Assembly: GCA_963736695.1 (NCBI GenBank)
Contig: CAVTPU010000001.1
Span: forward strand, 434,001 to 498,000
Length of the DNA stretch: 64,000 nt
Reading direction: 5' to 3'
DNA from: CAVTPU01 sp963736695
GTDB taxonomy: Bacteria; Actinomycetota; Actinomycetes; Mycobacteriales; Micromonosporaceae
This document shows positions 51,365 to 61,100 of the stretch, piece after piece. Numbering within the stretch: the stretch's first letter is position 1; the number at the start of each line of letters is the position of its first letter. Below the pieces are notes generated by a model. The model had not been told where the DNA came from and made no database searches. It saw only the letters and a list, made by a program, of their open reading frames with translations. The position numbers were made by a program, and so were the translations under genes.

Positions 51365-54300
51365 CCCGGGCGACGGTCGACGGCAACGAGGCAGCCGCGT
51401 CGGTGGCCTATCGACTCAACGAGGTCTGCTGCATCTATCCGATCACGCCATCGTCGCCGATGGCCGAACTCGCCGACGAATGGTCCAGCCACGCCCGCAC
51501 CAACATCTGGGGCACCGTGCCGACCGTCGTCGAGATGCAGAGCGAGGGCGGGGCGGCCGGCGCACTGCACGGCGCGTTGCAGGGCGGCGCTCTGACAACC
51601 ACGTTCACCGCCTCGCAGGGCCTCCTGCTCATGATCCCCAACATGTATAAGATCGCCGGCGAACTCACCCCCGCCGTGTTCCACGTCGCGGCACGTTCAC
51701 TGGCCACGCAGGGACTGTCGATCTTCGGCGACCACTCCGACGTCATGGCCGTGCGCCAGACCGGCTTCGCGATGCTCGCCGCCGCCTCCGTGCAGGAGGC
51801 TCACGACCTGGCACTCGTCGCGCAGGCCGCGACCCTGCGGACCCGCGTGCCGTTCGTGCACTTCTTCGACGGCTTCCGCACCTCACACGAACTCAACACC
51901 ATCGACCTGCTCACCGACGACGACCTGCGCGCCCTCGTCCCCGCCGAGTTGGTGCGCCAACACCGGGGACGCGCACTCTCCCCCGAACGTCCATTCATCC
52001 GGGGTACGGCGCAGAACCCCGACGTCTATTTCCAGGCTCGCGAGACGGTGAACCCGTTCTACACCGCGGTTCCGGACGCGGTCACCGCCGCCATGGACGA
52101 GGTCGCCGCGCGCACCGGCCGCGCATATTCCATTGTGGAATACTTTGGCGACCCGGCCGCCGACCGCATCGTCGTCCTCATGGGATCCGGCGCGCAGACC
52201 GCCCGCGAGACCGTCGCCCACCTCACCAGCCGAGGCGAACGCGTCGGGGTCGTCGCGATCCGCCTCTATCGCCCGTTCCCCGCCGAGGCCCTCCTCGCCG
52301 CCATCCCCGCCACCGCCCGCCGGATCGCCGTGCTCGACCGCACCAAAGAACCCGGCTCGCTGGGCGAACCGCTCTTCCTCGACGTGCTCGGCACGCTCGC
52401 CGAGGCCCACAGTCGAGGCGAACTCCCGACACTGCCCACAGTGGTCGGTGGACGCTATGGCCTGGGATCCAAGGAGTTCACCCCCGGCATGGTCGCCGGC
52501 GTCTTCGCCGAGCTGGCCCGCGACACGCCCCGCCCCCGCTTCACCGTCGGCATCACCGACGATGTGGCCGGCACCAGCATCCCCTATGACTCCACACTGG
52601 ACATCGAGTCGCCACAGACGGTGCGCGCGGTCTTCTTCGGACTCGGCTCCGACGGCACGGTCGGCGCCAACAAGAACACCATCAAGATCCTCGGAGCCGA
52701 TCCCCGCCTGCACGCCCAGGGATACTTCGTCTATGACTCGAAGAAGTCGGGCTCACAGACCGTGTCACACCTGCGATTCGGCCCCGAACCGATCCGCGCC
52801 CCCTATCTCGTCGACCGCGCCAGCTTCGTCGGCTGTCACCAGTTCGGCCTCCTCGACCGGGCCGACGTGCTGGCCCGCGCCGCCGACGGCGCGACCCTGC
52901 TGCTCAACAGCTCATATCCCGCAGACGAAGTGTGGGACCGGTTGTCCCGAGACGTGCAGGAGCAGATCATCGCCAAGGGCGTCGACCGTCTTCACCATCG
53001 ACGCGGACAAGGTTGCGCGGGAGGCGGGACTCGCCGGGCGTACGAACACGGTCTTGCAGACCTGTTTCTTCGCCATCTCGGGTGTGCTGCCGCACGACGA
53101 CGCGATCGCCGCGATCAAAGAGGCGATAACCAAAACGTACGGGCGACGCGGCGCCCACGTGGTGGCCCGCAACCACGCTGCCGTCGACCAGACACTGGTC
53201 GCGTTGCACCGCGTCACCGTGCCCGACCGGGTCAGCTCCACACGGGACGCTCCACCACTCGTGCCGGTCGGCGCGCCCGCCTTCGTGCGCGACGTCACCG
53301 CCGTGATGCTCGCCGGGCGGGGCGACGACCTGCCGGTCAGCGCACTGCCGGTCGACGGCACCTATCCCAGCGGCACCACCGCGTTTGAGAAACGCAACGT
53401 CTCGGACCTCGTGGCGGTCTGGGACCCCGACGCGTGCATCCAATGTGGAAACTGCGCCTTCGTCTGTCCACACAGTGTCATTCGCGCGAAGTTCACCGGA
53501 CAGGACGCCCTCGCCGATGCCCCGCACGGCTTTCCGTCGGCACCGCTGTCCGTGCGGGGCCTGCCCGACACCCGCTTCAGCCTCGCGGTCTATCTCGAGG
53601 ACTGCACCGGATGCGGACTCTGTGTCGAGACCTGTCCGGTCACAGTGGAGGAAACGCCGGAACGCAAGGCCATCAACCTCGGCGACCGCGAACCGCGTCT
53701 CGCCGACGGTCGGGCGCACCTGGACTTCTTCGAGTCCCTGCCCGTCAACGACAGGTCCAGAGTGGACTTCGGCACGGTGCGGGGCGCGCAATATCTGCTG
53801 CCGCTGTTCGAATTCTCCGGCGCGTGCGCCGGCTGTGGCGAGACCCCCTATCTCAAACTGCTGTCGCAGCTCTTCGGCGACCGACTCATGATCGCCAACG
53901 CCACCGGGTGTTCGTCGATCTATGGCGGCAACCTGCCCACCACGCCATGGACCACCGACGAACACGGACGCGGGCCGGCCTGGTCCAACTCGTTGTTCGA
54001 GGACAACGCCGAGTTTGGCCTCGGATTCCGGCTCACCGCCGACCTGCACCTGCGGCTCGCCCACGACCGCCTGCGGGAGTTGCGCGACATGATCGGTGGC
54101 GACCTCGTCGACGCCATCATCGAGGCGCCGCAGCGGCGCGAGTCGGAGTTCGCCGCACAACGCGAGCGGGTCGCGCAACTGCGCCAGCGCCTCGACGCCC
54201 TTGACTCGACTGACGCCGCCGCTCCTGACTCGGCCGCCTCTGCCCTCGCCGACTTGCGCAGCGTCATCGACCACCTCGTGCGCCGCAGCGTGTGGATCGT

Positions 54301-54967
54301 CGGCGGCGACGGCTGGGCCTATGACATCGGTTCCGGCGGGCTCGACCACGTGCTCGCCAGTGGTCGCAACGTCAACGTGCTCGTGCTCGACACCGAGGTC
54401 TATTCCAACACCGGTGGTCAGATGTCCAAAGCCACACCCCTCGGAGCGGCGGCGAAATTCGCCTCCGCCGGCAAGACCACCCCCAAGAAGGACCTCGCGT
54501 TGCAGGCGATCGCCTACGGCGACGTCTACGTCGCGCGCATCGCCATGGGCGCCGACCCGCAACAGACCCTGCGTGCCCTGCGCGAGGCGGAGGCCTATGA
54601 CGGACCGTCCCTGGTCATCGCCTATAGCCACTGCATCGCGCACGGCTATGACATGCGCGACGGGCTTGGCCAGCAATATCGCGCCGTCGCCAGCGGATAT
54701 TGGCCCCTGGTGCGCTATGACCCGGTGGTGCGCTCCGTCGGGCAGCAACCGTTCTTCCTCGACTCGCCGAGGCCCCGTTTGCCGTTGGCGGAATACACGC
54801 GACGAGAACTGCGCTATCGGCAGCTCATCGACTCGAACCCCGACGAGGCGGCCCGGCTGCACGCACTGGCCCAGCAGGCCGTCGACCTGCGATGGCAGGT
54901 CTATGAGGAGATGGCCGGCCACGGTCCCGAGCGCTTCCCCGCACACCCCAGTCGCGACGGCGCATAG
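51361..54967 (+). pseudogene. nifJ: Pyruvate:ferredoxin (flavodoxin) oxidoreductase, +1 frameshift in sequence
   Basis: The gene makes acetyl-CoA, CO2 and reduced ferredoxin from pyruvate with thiamine diphosphate. Repaired, it is about 1200 residues: domain I (CCIYPITPSSPMAELADEWS, EMQSEGGAAGALHGAL), domain II/III, two 4Fe-4S motifs (CIQCGNCAFVCP, CTGCGLCVETCP), a CAGCGE motif and the TPP site (GGDGWAYDIGSGG, DTEVYSNTGGQMSK). After EQIIAKGVD the expected next residues VFTIDADKVAREAGLAGRTN occur one frame off, so an extra C at 52986-52987 breaks the gene. Upstream frame stops at 53388. This is a sequencing error or a recent mutation; every other motif is intact. ATG 51361 overlaps the upstream stop. 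Confidence 0.82.
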
Positions 54968-55002
54968 GTTCGGGTGGTTGCGGGGCTGGTGCGGGGCTGT
55001 TT

Positions 55003-55058
55003 GCGGGGCGCAGCCCCGCAACGTGTTCGGTTTCGCGGGGCGCAGCCCCGCAACGTGT
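55003..55058. repeat. Two copies of a 24-bp hairpin-forming repeat
   Basis: The 24 bases at 55003-55026 and 55035-55058 are identical and contain GCGGGGC/GCCCCGC stems with GCA loops. Such GGGGCGCAGCCCC units are widely dispersed in actinobacterial genomes. Confidence 0.55.
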
Positions 55059-55106
55059 GGGGTTTGTGCTGATATGAGTGGCGCACACCGACGTGCCCGC
55101 TGCCCC

Positions 55107-55145
55107 GGGAGGGTTGCACCCCCGCTGCGGGGGTGCAACCCTCCC
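55107..55145. terminator. Perfect 19-bp inverted repeat
   Basis: Arms 55107-55125 and 55127-55145 are fully complementary with a single-base loop (T). Placed after nifJ, it could terminate that operon, though the tiny loop suggests a shorter stem in RNA. Confidence 0.5.
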
Positions 55146-55249
55146 CGCCTTCGTTTTCCCGTGCCACTGTCCACCATGGACGCCACCTTTGTCCCGGTAT
55201 GCGGCCTCGATCTAGCGCGCTGGCGGGCCACTGGTGGCGCCCCCTCACG

Positions 55250-55295
55250 AACGTGGTGGTTTCAGGTCGTCATGACGACCCGAAACCACCACGTT
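55250..55295. terminator. 46-bp near-perfect palindrome
   Basis: All but one of 23 pairs match (AACGTGGTGGTTTC at one end, GAAACCACCACGTT at the other, GGTCGTCATGACGACC at the centre). The site lies between convergent nifJ and the DUF4352 gene, which suits a bidirectional terminator or a protein-binding site. Confidence 0.5.
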
Positions 55296-55378
55296 GTCGC
55301 CTGACGTGAGCGGGCGAGCGGGCGAGGCAGTGAGGCGGTGAAACGCCACCCGACGTGAACGCGCGAGCCAATGAGACG

Positions 55379-55927
55379 TCACCCGAGTTGCACGTTGACG
55401 CCGCCGGAGAAGGCGGAGTCGTGCAGCTCCAGTTTGACCAGCTTCGCAGTCTTGGGAATGTCGAAGACGATCACCCCGCTGGTCTTGTTGCCGGGGTTGA
55501 TCTCGTTGAGGAAAGCGTCGGCGTGCTCGTTGGCGGAGATCCCGGCCCCAGTGTCGGTGGAGTATTCGACTCCGTCGGCGCCGAAGCCTTTCTGGTTGCT
55601 GTCACTGAACGTCTGCGCTTCCTTGCCGATGTTCTTGATGTCGATGGTGACCAGGCAGAACTGCCCCTGCGCCTTCTCCTGCAGGAACTGCGATCCGACT
55701 TTGGCCACCCCGCACTTGACCGTGCGCACAGTGAACTCGAATTTGCCGTCGCGCACCGGCTGGCCGACCTTCGCGGGGGCCGCCTTGTCGCCGGAACCGG
55801 AACCCGAGCCGGAACCCGAGCCCGAACCCGAGCCGGACGAACCACTGGACGAGTCACTTGTCCCGGCTGAGCAGCCGAGCGCGGTGATCGCGGCGAGGGA
55901 GAGGGCGATGATCGTGAGCTTTCGCAT
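55379..55927 (-). CDS. DUF4352 lipoprotein
   Basis: A 182-residue lipoprotein: signal peptide with Cys 19 in LGCSAG, a Ser-Gly repeat linker (GSGSGSGSGSGSG, about 30-47, from tandem GGAACC/CGAGCC repeats in DNA), then an Ig-like DUF4352 domain (VGQPVRDGKFEFTVRTVKCG, QFCLVTIDIKNIGKEAQTF, SGVIVFDIP). The family is extracytoplasmic; it includes substrate-binding-like and surface proteins of unclear role. AAGGAG lies 9 bases before ATG 55927. It is divergent from the defence-like operon. Confidence 0.82.
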   Translation of the reverse strand: MRKLTIIALSLAAITALGCSAGTSDSSSGSSGSGSGSGSGSGSGSGDKAAPAKVGQPVRDGKFEFTVRTVKCGVAKVGSQFLQEKAQGQFCLVTIDIKNIGKEAQTFSDSNQKGFGADGVEYSTDTGAGISANEHADAFLNEINPGNKTSGVIVFDIPKTAKLVKLELHDSAFSGGVNVQLG

Positions 55928-56031
55928 GAGGGAGCACTCCTTGGGAAGACGTCGTCAACGGTGGCTATCAGAGCATTGTCTGTGAACTCTGTCAACAGAC
56001 GAAGCCCTTGACGCTCGTGTATGCTCCCCCC

Positions 56032-58113
56032 ATGCAGGCCTCACCCACGGTCACGGCGGCGGAGATCGCCCGCCTCGCCGGCGTCGGCCGGGCGGCGGTG
56101 AGCAACTGGCGCCGACGGCACGCCGACTTCCCCACTCCGGTCGCGGGCACTGCGACAAGCCCCGAGTTTGACCTCGCCGACGTGCGGTCCTGGCTGCGTG
56201 CGCAGGGCAAACTCGCCGACCTCTCCCTTGCCGACCTGCTGTGGCGTGAGCTCACGGCCGCCACCGACAACGCGGGCGAGGTCGTCGCCGCGATCGGGGA
56301 ATTCCTCATCGACCGACACGAAAGTCGACCAGGCGCACCCGTGAAGCCAAAACGCGGCAGCCCCCTGACCGCACCCGTGGGGCCGACACGTGACGGCCCG
56401 CTGACCGCACACGCTCACCGCCAGATCACCGCACTCGCCGACGACGAGGGTGACGAGGCGACCTTTGACGAGTTCCTCCGCTACCTGACCGACGCTCCCA
56501 CCAAACGTGGCCGCCAGATCCCCGACGAGCTCGCCGACGTCATGGTCGCGCTGGCCGACGTGGCCGACGGCACTGTGCTCGACCCGGCCTGCGGGGTCGG
56601 CGGCGTGCTGCGGGCCGCGGCGCGCGCCGGGTGTCGCACCGCGTGGGGCCAGGAGATCGACCCGACTCCGGCGCGGATCACGGCGGCCTGGTTGGGGCTA
56701 CACAAGATCGCGGGTGAGGTGCGGGTCGGCGACTCCCTGCGGGCGGACGCGTTCGCCGGAGAACTGCTCGACGCGGTCGTCACCTGTCCCCCGTTCGGTG
56801 TGACGACCTGGGGTCAGGAGGAGCTCAGCTATGACCCTCGGTGGGAATATGGCACCCCGCCGCGCACCGAACCCGAGCTGGCGTGGACGCAACACGCGTT
56901 GGCTCACCTGCGACCGGGCGGCACGGCCGTGCTGTTGATGCCACCGGCCGCCGCGAGCCGTCGCGCCGGGCGCCGCATCCGAGCCGAGTTGCTGCGCCGG
57001 GGCGCGTTGCGGGCGGTGATCGGCCTGCCCGCGCGGGCCGCGCCCCACTCGTCGGTGCCACTGCACCTGTGGGTGTTGCGCAGACCGATGCCCGATCAGG
57101 CGCCGCCTCCGAACATGTGGGTGGCTGACGTGGGGGCCGGACTGACGGGCGAACCCATTGACGCGTACGCGTCGATTGTCCACACGCTGCGGTCGGACGG
57201 CCGCGAGTCGCCCGCCGAGGGTCCGATGCGCTCGGTCTCGGTGATCGAGCTGCTCGACGAGGACGTCGACGTGAGCCCGGTGCGGCGCCGCCCGCCCGCG
57301 AGCGTCACGCAGTCGCGGGCGAGGCTGCTCGACGCCCGCACCCGCCTCGCCGGTCTGCTCGCCGAACTGCCCGATCTGGTGCCGCAGGTGGTCGGCGACC
57401 CGCACGCGCCGCCGACGGCATCTCCGACGGTGTCGCTGGCGGAGCTGGTGAAGGCCGGGGCGGTGACGGTCCTCGGCCCAGTGCGGGCGGTCAACGAGCC
57501 GCGAGCCACCGAGCCTCGAACCAACGAACCGCGAGCCGGCGAACCCCAGACCACAGAGCCCCGGCCGGACAGCCCGCCGGTGCTCACGGTGCACGACGTG
57601 CTGCACGACCGACCCGCGTCGGGCGAGCCGGCCGACCTCACGCCAGAGATCATCGTGGCGCCCGACGACGTGATCGTGCCGGTCATGGCACGTCAGTTGA
57701 CAACGCGGGTGGTCACCGACGGGGGTGCCGCGTTGGGCAGTAATCTTTATGTGTTGCGTACCAACCCGAAAGTGCTTGATCCGTGGTTCCTCGCCGGGCA
57801 GTTGCGCGCCTGCGCGCACGACCTGTCGGCGGGCAGCCTCTCCGGATTGCTGCGGTTCGACATTCGCCGGGTGCAGGTGGGCCGGCTGGGGTTGGCCGAG
57901 CAGCGCCGCGTCGGTGCGGCGTTTCGGCGGGTCGACGCGTTTGACCGGGCGATGCGCTCGGCGACCGCCGCCGGGGCCGACGTGGTGCGGCTGGCCATCG
58001 ACGGGTTGGCGCGCGGCGCCGTGGACCCCGGACCGATCGACTCGAATGTGATTGACCCGAACGCGACCGAGGATGTGCCGACGAAGCCCGCCACCCGGCG
58101 GCGAGGAGTGTGA
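56032..58113 (+). CDS. HTH-N6 adenine DNA methylase
   Basis: A 693-residue protein. N-terminal helix-turn-helix (TAAEIARLAGVGRAAVSNWRR, residues 8-28), then an HsdM-like methylase domain: motif I DPACGVGGVLRAA (about 184), an EIDPTPARITA segment, and motif IV VVTCPPFGV (about 250) with Cys in place of Asn of the NPPF motif. The C-terminal third resembles a target-recognition part, with a tandem E-P-R linker near 490. It overlaps the helicase gene by 4 bases. It may modify host DNA as part of a defence system, or act as a methylase-like regulator given the CPPF change. ATG 56032 follows TATGCT by 6 bases. Confidence 0.75.
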   Translation: MQASPTVTAAEIARLAGVGRAAVSNWRRRHADFPTPVAGTATSPEFDLADVRSWLRAQGKLADLSLADLLWRELTAATDNAGEVVAAIGEFLIDRHESRPGAPVKPKRGSPLTAPVGPTRDGPLTAHAHRQITALADDEGDEATFDEFLRYLTDAPTKRGRQIPDELADVMVALADVADGTVLDPACGVGGVLRAAARAGCRTAWGQEIDPTPARITAAWLGLHKIAGEVRVGDSLRADAFAGELLDAVVTCPPFGVTTWGQEELSYDPRWEYGTPPRTEPELAWTQHALAHLRPGGTAVLLMPPAAASRRAGRRIRAELLRRGALRAVIGLPARAAPHSSVPLHLWVLRRPMPDQAPPPNMWVADVGAGLTGEPIDAYASIVHTLRSDGRESPAEGPMRSVSVIELLDEDVDVSPVRRRPPASVTQSRARLLDARTRLAGLLAELPDLVPQVVGDPHAPPTASPTVSLAELVKAGAVTVLGPVRAVNEPRATEPRTNEPRAGEPQTTEPRPDSPPVLTVHDVLHDRPASGEPADLTPEIIVAPDDVIVPVMARQLTTRVVTDGGAALGSNLYVLRTNPKVLDPWFLAGQLRACAHDLSAGSLSGLLRFDIRRVQVGRLGLAEQRRVGAAFRRVDAFDRAMRSATAAGADVVRLAIDGLARGAVDPGPIDSNVIDPNATEDVPTKPATRRRGV

Positions 58114-61100
58114 CCGACGTGCCAAACGCCCCGACCTCGACCACGCGGACGTCGACGAAGAGTCGCGGCAAACCCAAGGATCGCAGCCTCGAGATCGGCC
58201 GCCTCGTCGAGGTGCGCGGGCGACGTTGGGTCATCGGCGACCTGCAACCGGGGCCCCGCAACACACTGGTCAGTCTCTCCAGTGTGGAGGATGGTCGCTT
58301 CGGCGAGACCCTCGACGTGATCTGGGAGATCGAGCGGGGCGCCAGCGTGCTGCCCAGCGGCACCCTGCCCGAGGTGACCGAGCGGGGCTTCGACCAGCCC
58401 GAACATCTCGCCGCGTTCCTCGACGCCGTGCGTTGGTCGGCGGTCACCTCGGCTGAGGCGAAGACGTTGCAGGCACCGTTTCGCTCCGGGGTGGCGATCG
58501 AAAACTATCAGTTGGAGCCGGTCGCGCGGGCGATCGACGCACCCCGGGTCAACCTGTTGCTCGCCGACGACGTGGGTCTCGGCAAGACGATCGAGGCCGG
58601 GCTCGTCGCGCAGGAGCTGCTGCTGCGGCACCGCGCTCGCCGCATCATGATCGTGTGCCCGGCGGGCCTGACGGTGAAGTGGCACGACGAGATGGCCGAG
58701 AAGTTCGGCCTCGAGTTCACCGTCATCGACACCGAGCGGTGCGGCATTGTGCGCCGCACCTATGGTTCGGCGGCGAACCCGTTCGAGGTCTATCCACTGT
58801 GCATTGTCAGTCTGCCGTGGCTGCGTGGGCAAAAGGCGCAGCGCCTGCTCGACGAGCTGCTTCCGGCGAGTGGGCCGAGTTTTCCCCGTACGTTTGACCT
58901 GCTCATCCTCGACGAAGCGCACCATGTGGCACCCTCCGCCCCCAAGCAGGTCTATGCCGTCGACTCCCAGCAGACGAAACTGATCCGCCGGATGGCGCCG
59001 CACTTCAGTCACCGCCTCTTCCTCTCCGCGACACCCCACAATGGACACGAGACGTCGTTTCAGGCGTTGCTGGAGATCCTCGACGATCAACGGTTCGCCC
59101 GGGGGGTCCCGCCCGACAAGGCGGCCGTCGCCGACATCGTGGTGCGCCGACTCAAACGCAGCATCGTCTCCGACGATGGCACTCCCCGGTTCGTCGCCCG
59201 CACTACCGAGCCGATCACGGTCACCTATCCGGAGTCGGAGAGGCAGGTGCACGCGCTGCTCAAGGAGTTTGCCGCGCTGCGCCGACGGCGACTGGTCACC
59301 CAGCGGGGCCGACGTGCCACCGACCTGGTGACGCTGCTGCTCAAGAAGCGACTCTTCTCCAGCCCGAAGGCCTTCGCCCACACCGTCGAGGTCTATCTGG
59401 AGACGCTGCGCGGGCGGGCCCGCGCAGCCGGCGCCGTGACGACCGCCGTCGCCGACGACGTGCCCGAGTGGTTGGACGCGTTCTTTGACGACGTCGCGAC
59501 CTTTGACGACGAGCAGCTCGCCGAGGCCGAAGACGACGCGCTGGCCCGGACGCGGTCGATGCAGCCCGACGCCACCGACGACGAGATCGCGTTGCTGGAG
59601 CGCATGGAGGCGTGGGCGCGAGAACACGAGGCGCGGGCCGACGCGAAGGCCACCGAACTCCTCAACTATCTCACCGCGGTCTGCCGCCCCGACGGCACAC
59701 TGTGGACAAACGAGCGGGTCGTGGTCTTCACCGAATATCGCGACACCCAACTGTGGTTGGCCGATCTCATGCGCCAACACGGGCTCGGCGGCGACCGGGT
59801 CGCGCTGCTCTTCGGCGGCATGGCCACCGACGAACGCGAACAGCTCCGCCTCGCTTTCCAGACCGACCCGACCGAACACCCGGTGCGGATCCTGCTCGCC
59901 ACCGATGCCGCGAGCGAGGGCATCGACCTGCAGAAGCACTGCCACCGCCTGGTCAACTATGACATTCCGTTCAACCCCAACAAGCTTGAGCAACGCATCG
60001 GACGCATCGACCGTTATGGGCAGACGCAGCCGCCCGAGGTGCGCCACTTCATCGGCACCGGCTGGGGGCACGCGGTCGACACCTATGAGGCCGACCTCGA
60101 GTTCCTGGCCCGGGTCGCGGTGAAGGTCGCGCGCATGGAGGAGGACCTCGGCTCGGTCAACGCGGTGCTCGCCGACGCGGTGCAGCGCACGATGCTGGGC
60201 GAGCGCGTCGACCCGGACATGGTGGAGCGGGCCGGCGCGACAAGGCCCCGCGGGGCGACACGGTCGGGCGGGGCCGGGGGCGGAGCGAGGAGCGCCGGGC
60301 CTGACCTGCCGGCCGAGTCCAATGTGCGCGATCAGGTGCGCCGGCTGCGCGACAACGTCGACGAGACGGTCCGCACCCTCGGCATCACCCCGCCCGCGGT
60401 GAAGCGGGTGGTGGAGACCGCGTTGAGTCTCGCGCGGCAGCAACCGCTGCGCCCGCACGTCGACGACAAACATCTGGTCGACGGGCTCTTCGCGGTGCCG
60501 CCGCTGACCGGCTATTGGCAACGCGCCACGGCCGGTCTCACCGAAAAGCTGCGCCGGGGCGACGAACCGCCCCGGCAGCGACCGATCACGTTCGACCCGG
60601 CGACGGTGAAGGGTCGCGACGACGACATCGTGCTCGCGCACCTGGGACACCCGCTCGTGGCGATGTCGACCGAACTGTTGCGGGCCGCCGTCTCCAACAG
60701 GGAGGTCGGGCTGCACCGGGTGTGTGCGGTGGTCAGCGACGACCCGGCGCTGGAGGAGACACTCGTCGGCGCCTATTCCCGGTTTGTGCTCGTGGGTGCC
60801 GACGGGGTGCGGCTGCACGAAGAGGTGATCCACGCCGGCGGCTGGGCGCCGGAAGGCGGCCGGTTCCGCCGCTTGGAGAATCTCACCGTCCTCGGTGGAC
60901 TGCTCGACCGGGGGTTGAGCACCGGGGTGCCGGCGGCGGATCTCGTGCGGCGCCGCCTCGCCGACCGGTGGGAGCGGATCTCCCCCGGCCTCACCAACGC
61001 GATCGAGTGGCGGGCGCAGACCCGGCAGGAGTCGCTGCGGCGTACCCTGGGACAGCGGGAGGAGGCGGAACGCAACCGGCTCGCCACCAACCTCGACCTC

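Larger units (their letters stand above)
54968..55378. other. Hairpin-rich intergenic region
   Basis: About 410 bases without a gene. It has two 24-base direct repeats with internal hairpins (55003-55026 and 55035-55058), a perfect 19-bp stem (55107-55145) and a 46-bp near-palindrome (55250-55295). Frames that cross it are products of these repeats. Confidence 0.55.

Noticed and set aside
52980..52995. Programmed ribosomal frameshift in nifJ
   Set aside because: The site has no slippery heptamer or obvious downstream structure, and PFOR is not known to need one. A plain insertion is simpler.
55003..55058. Start of a CRISPR array
   Set aside because: Only two copies with an 8-base gap; these are dispersed hairpin repeats.
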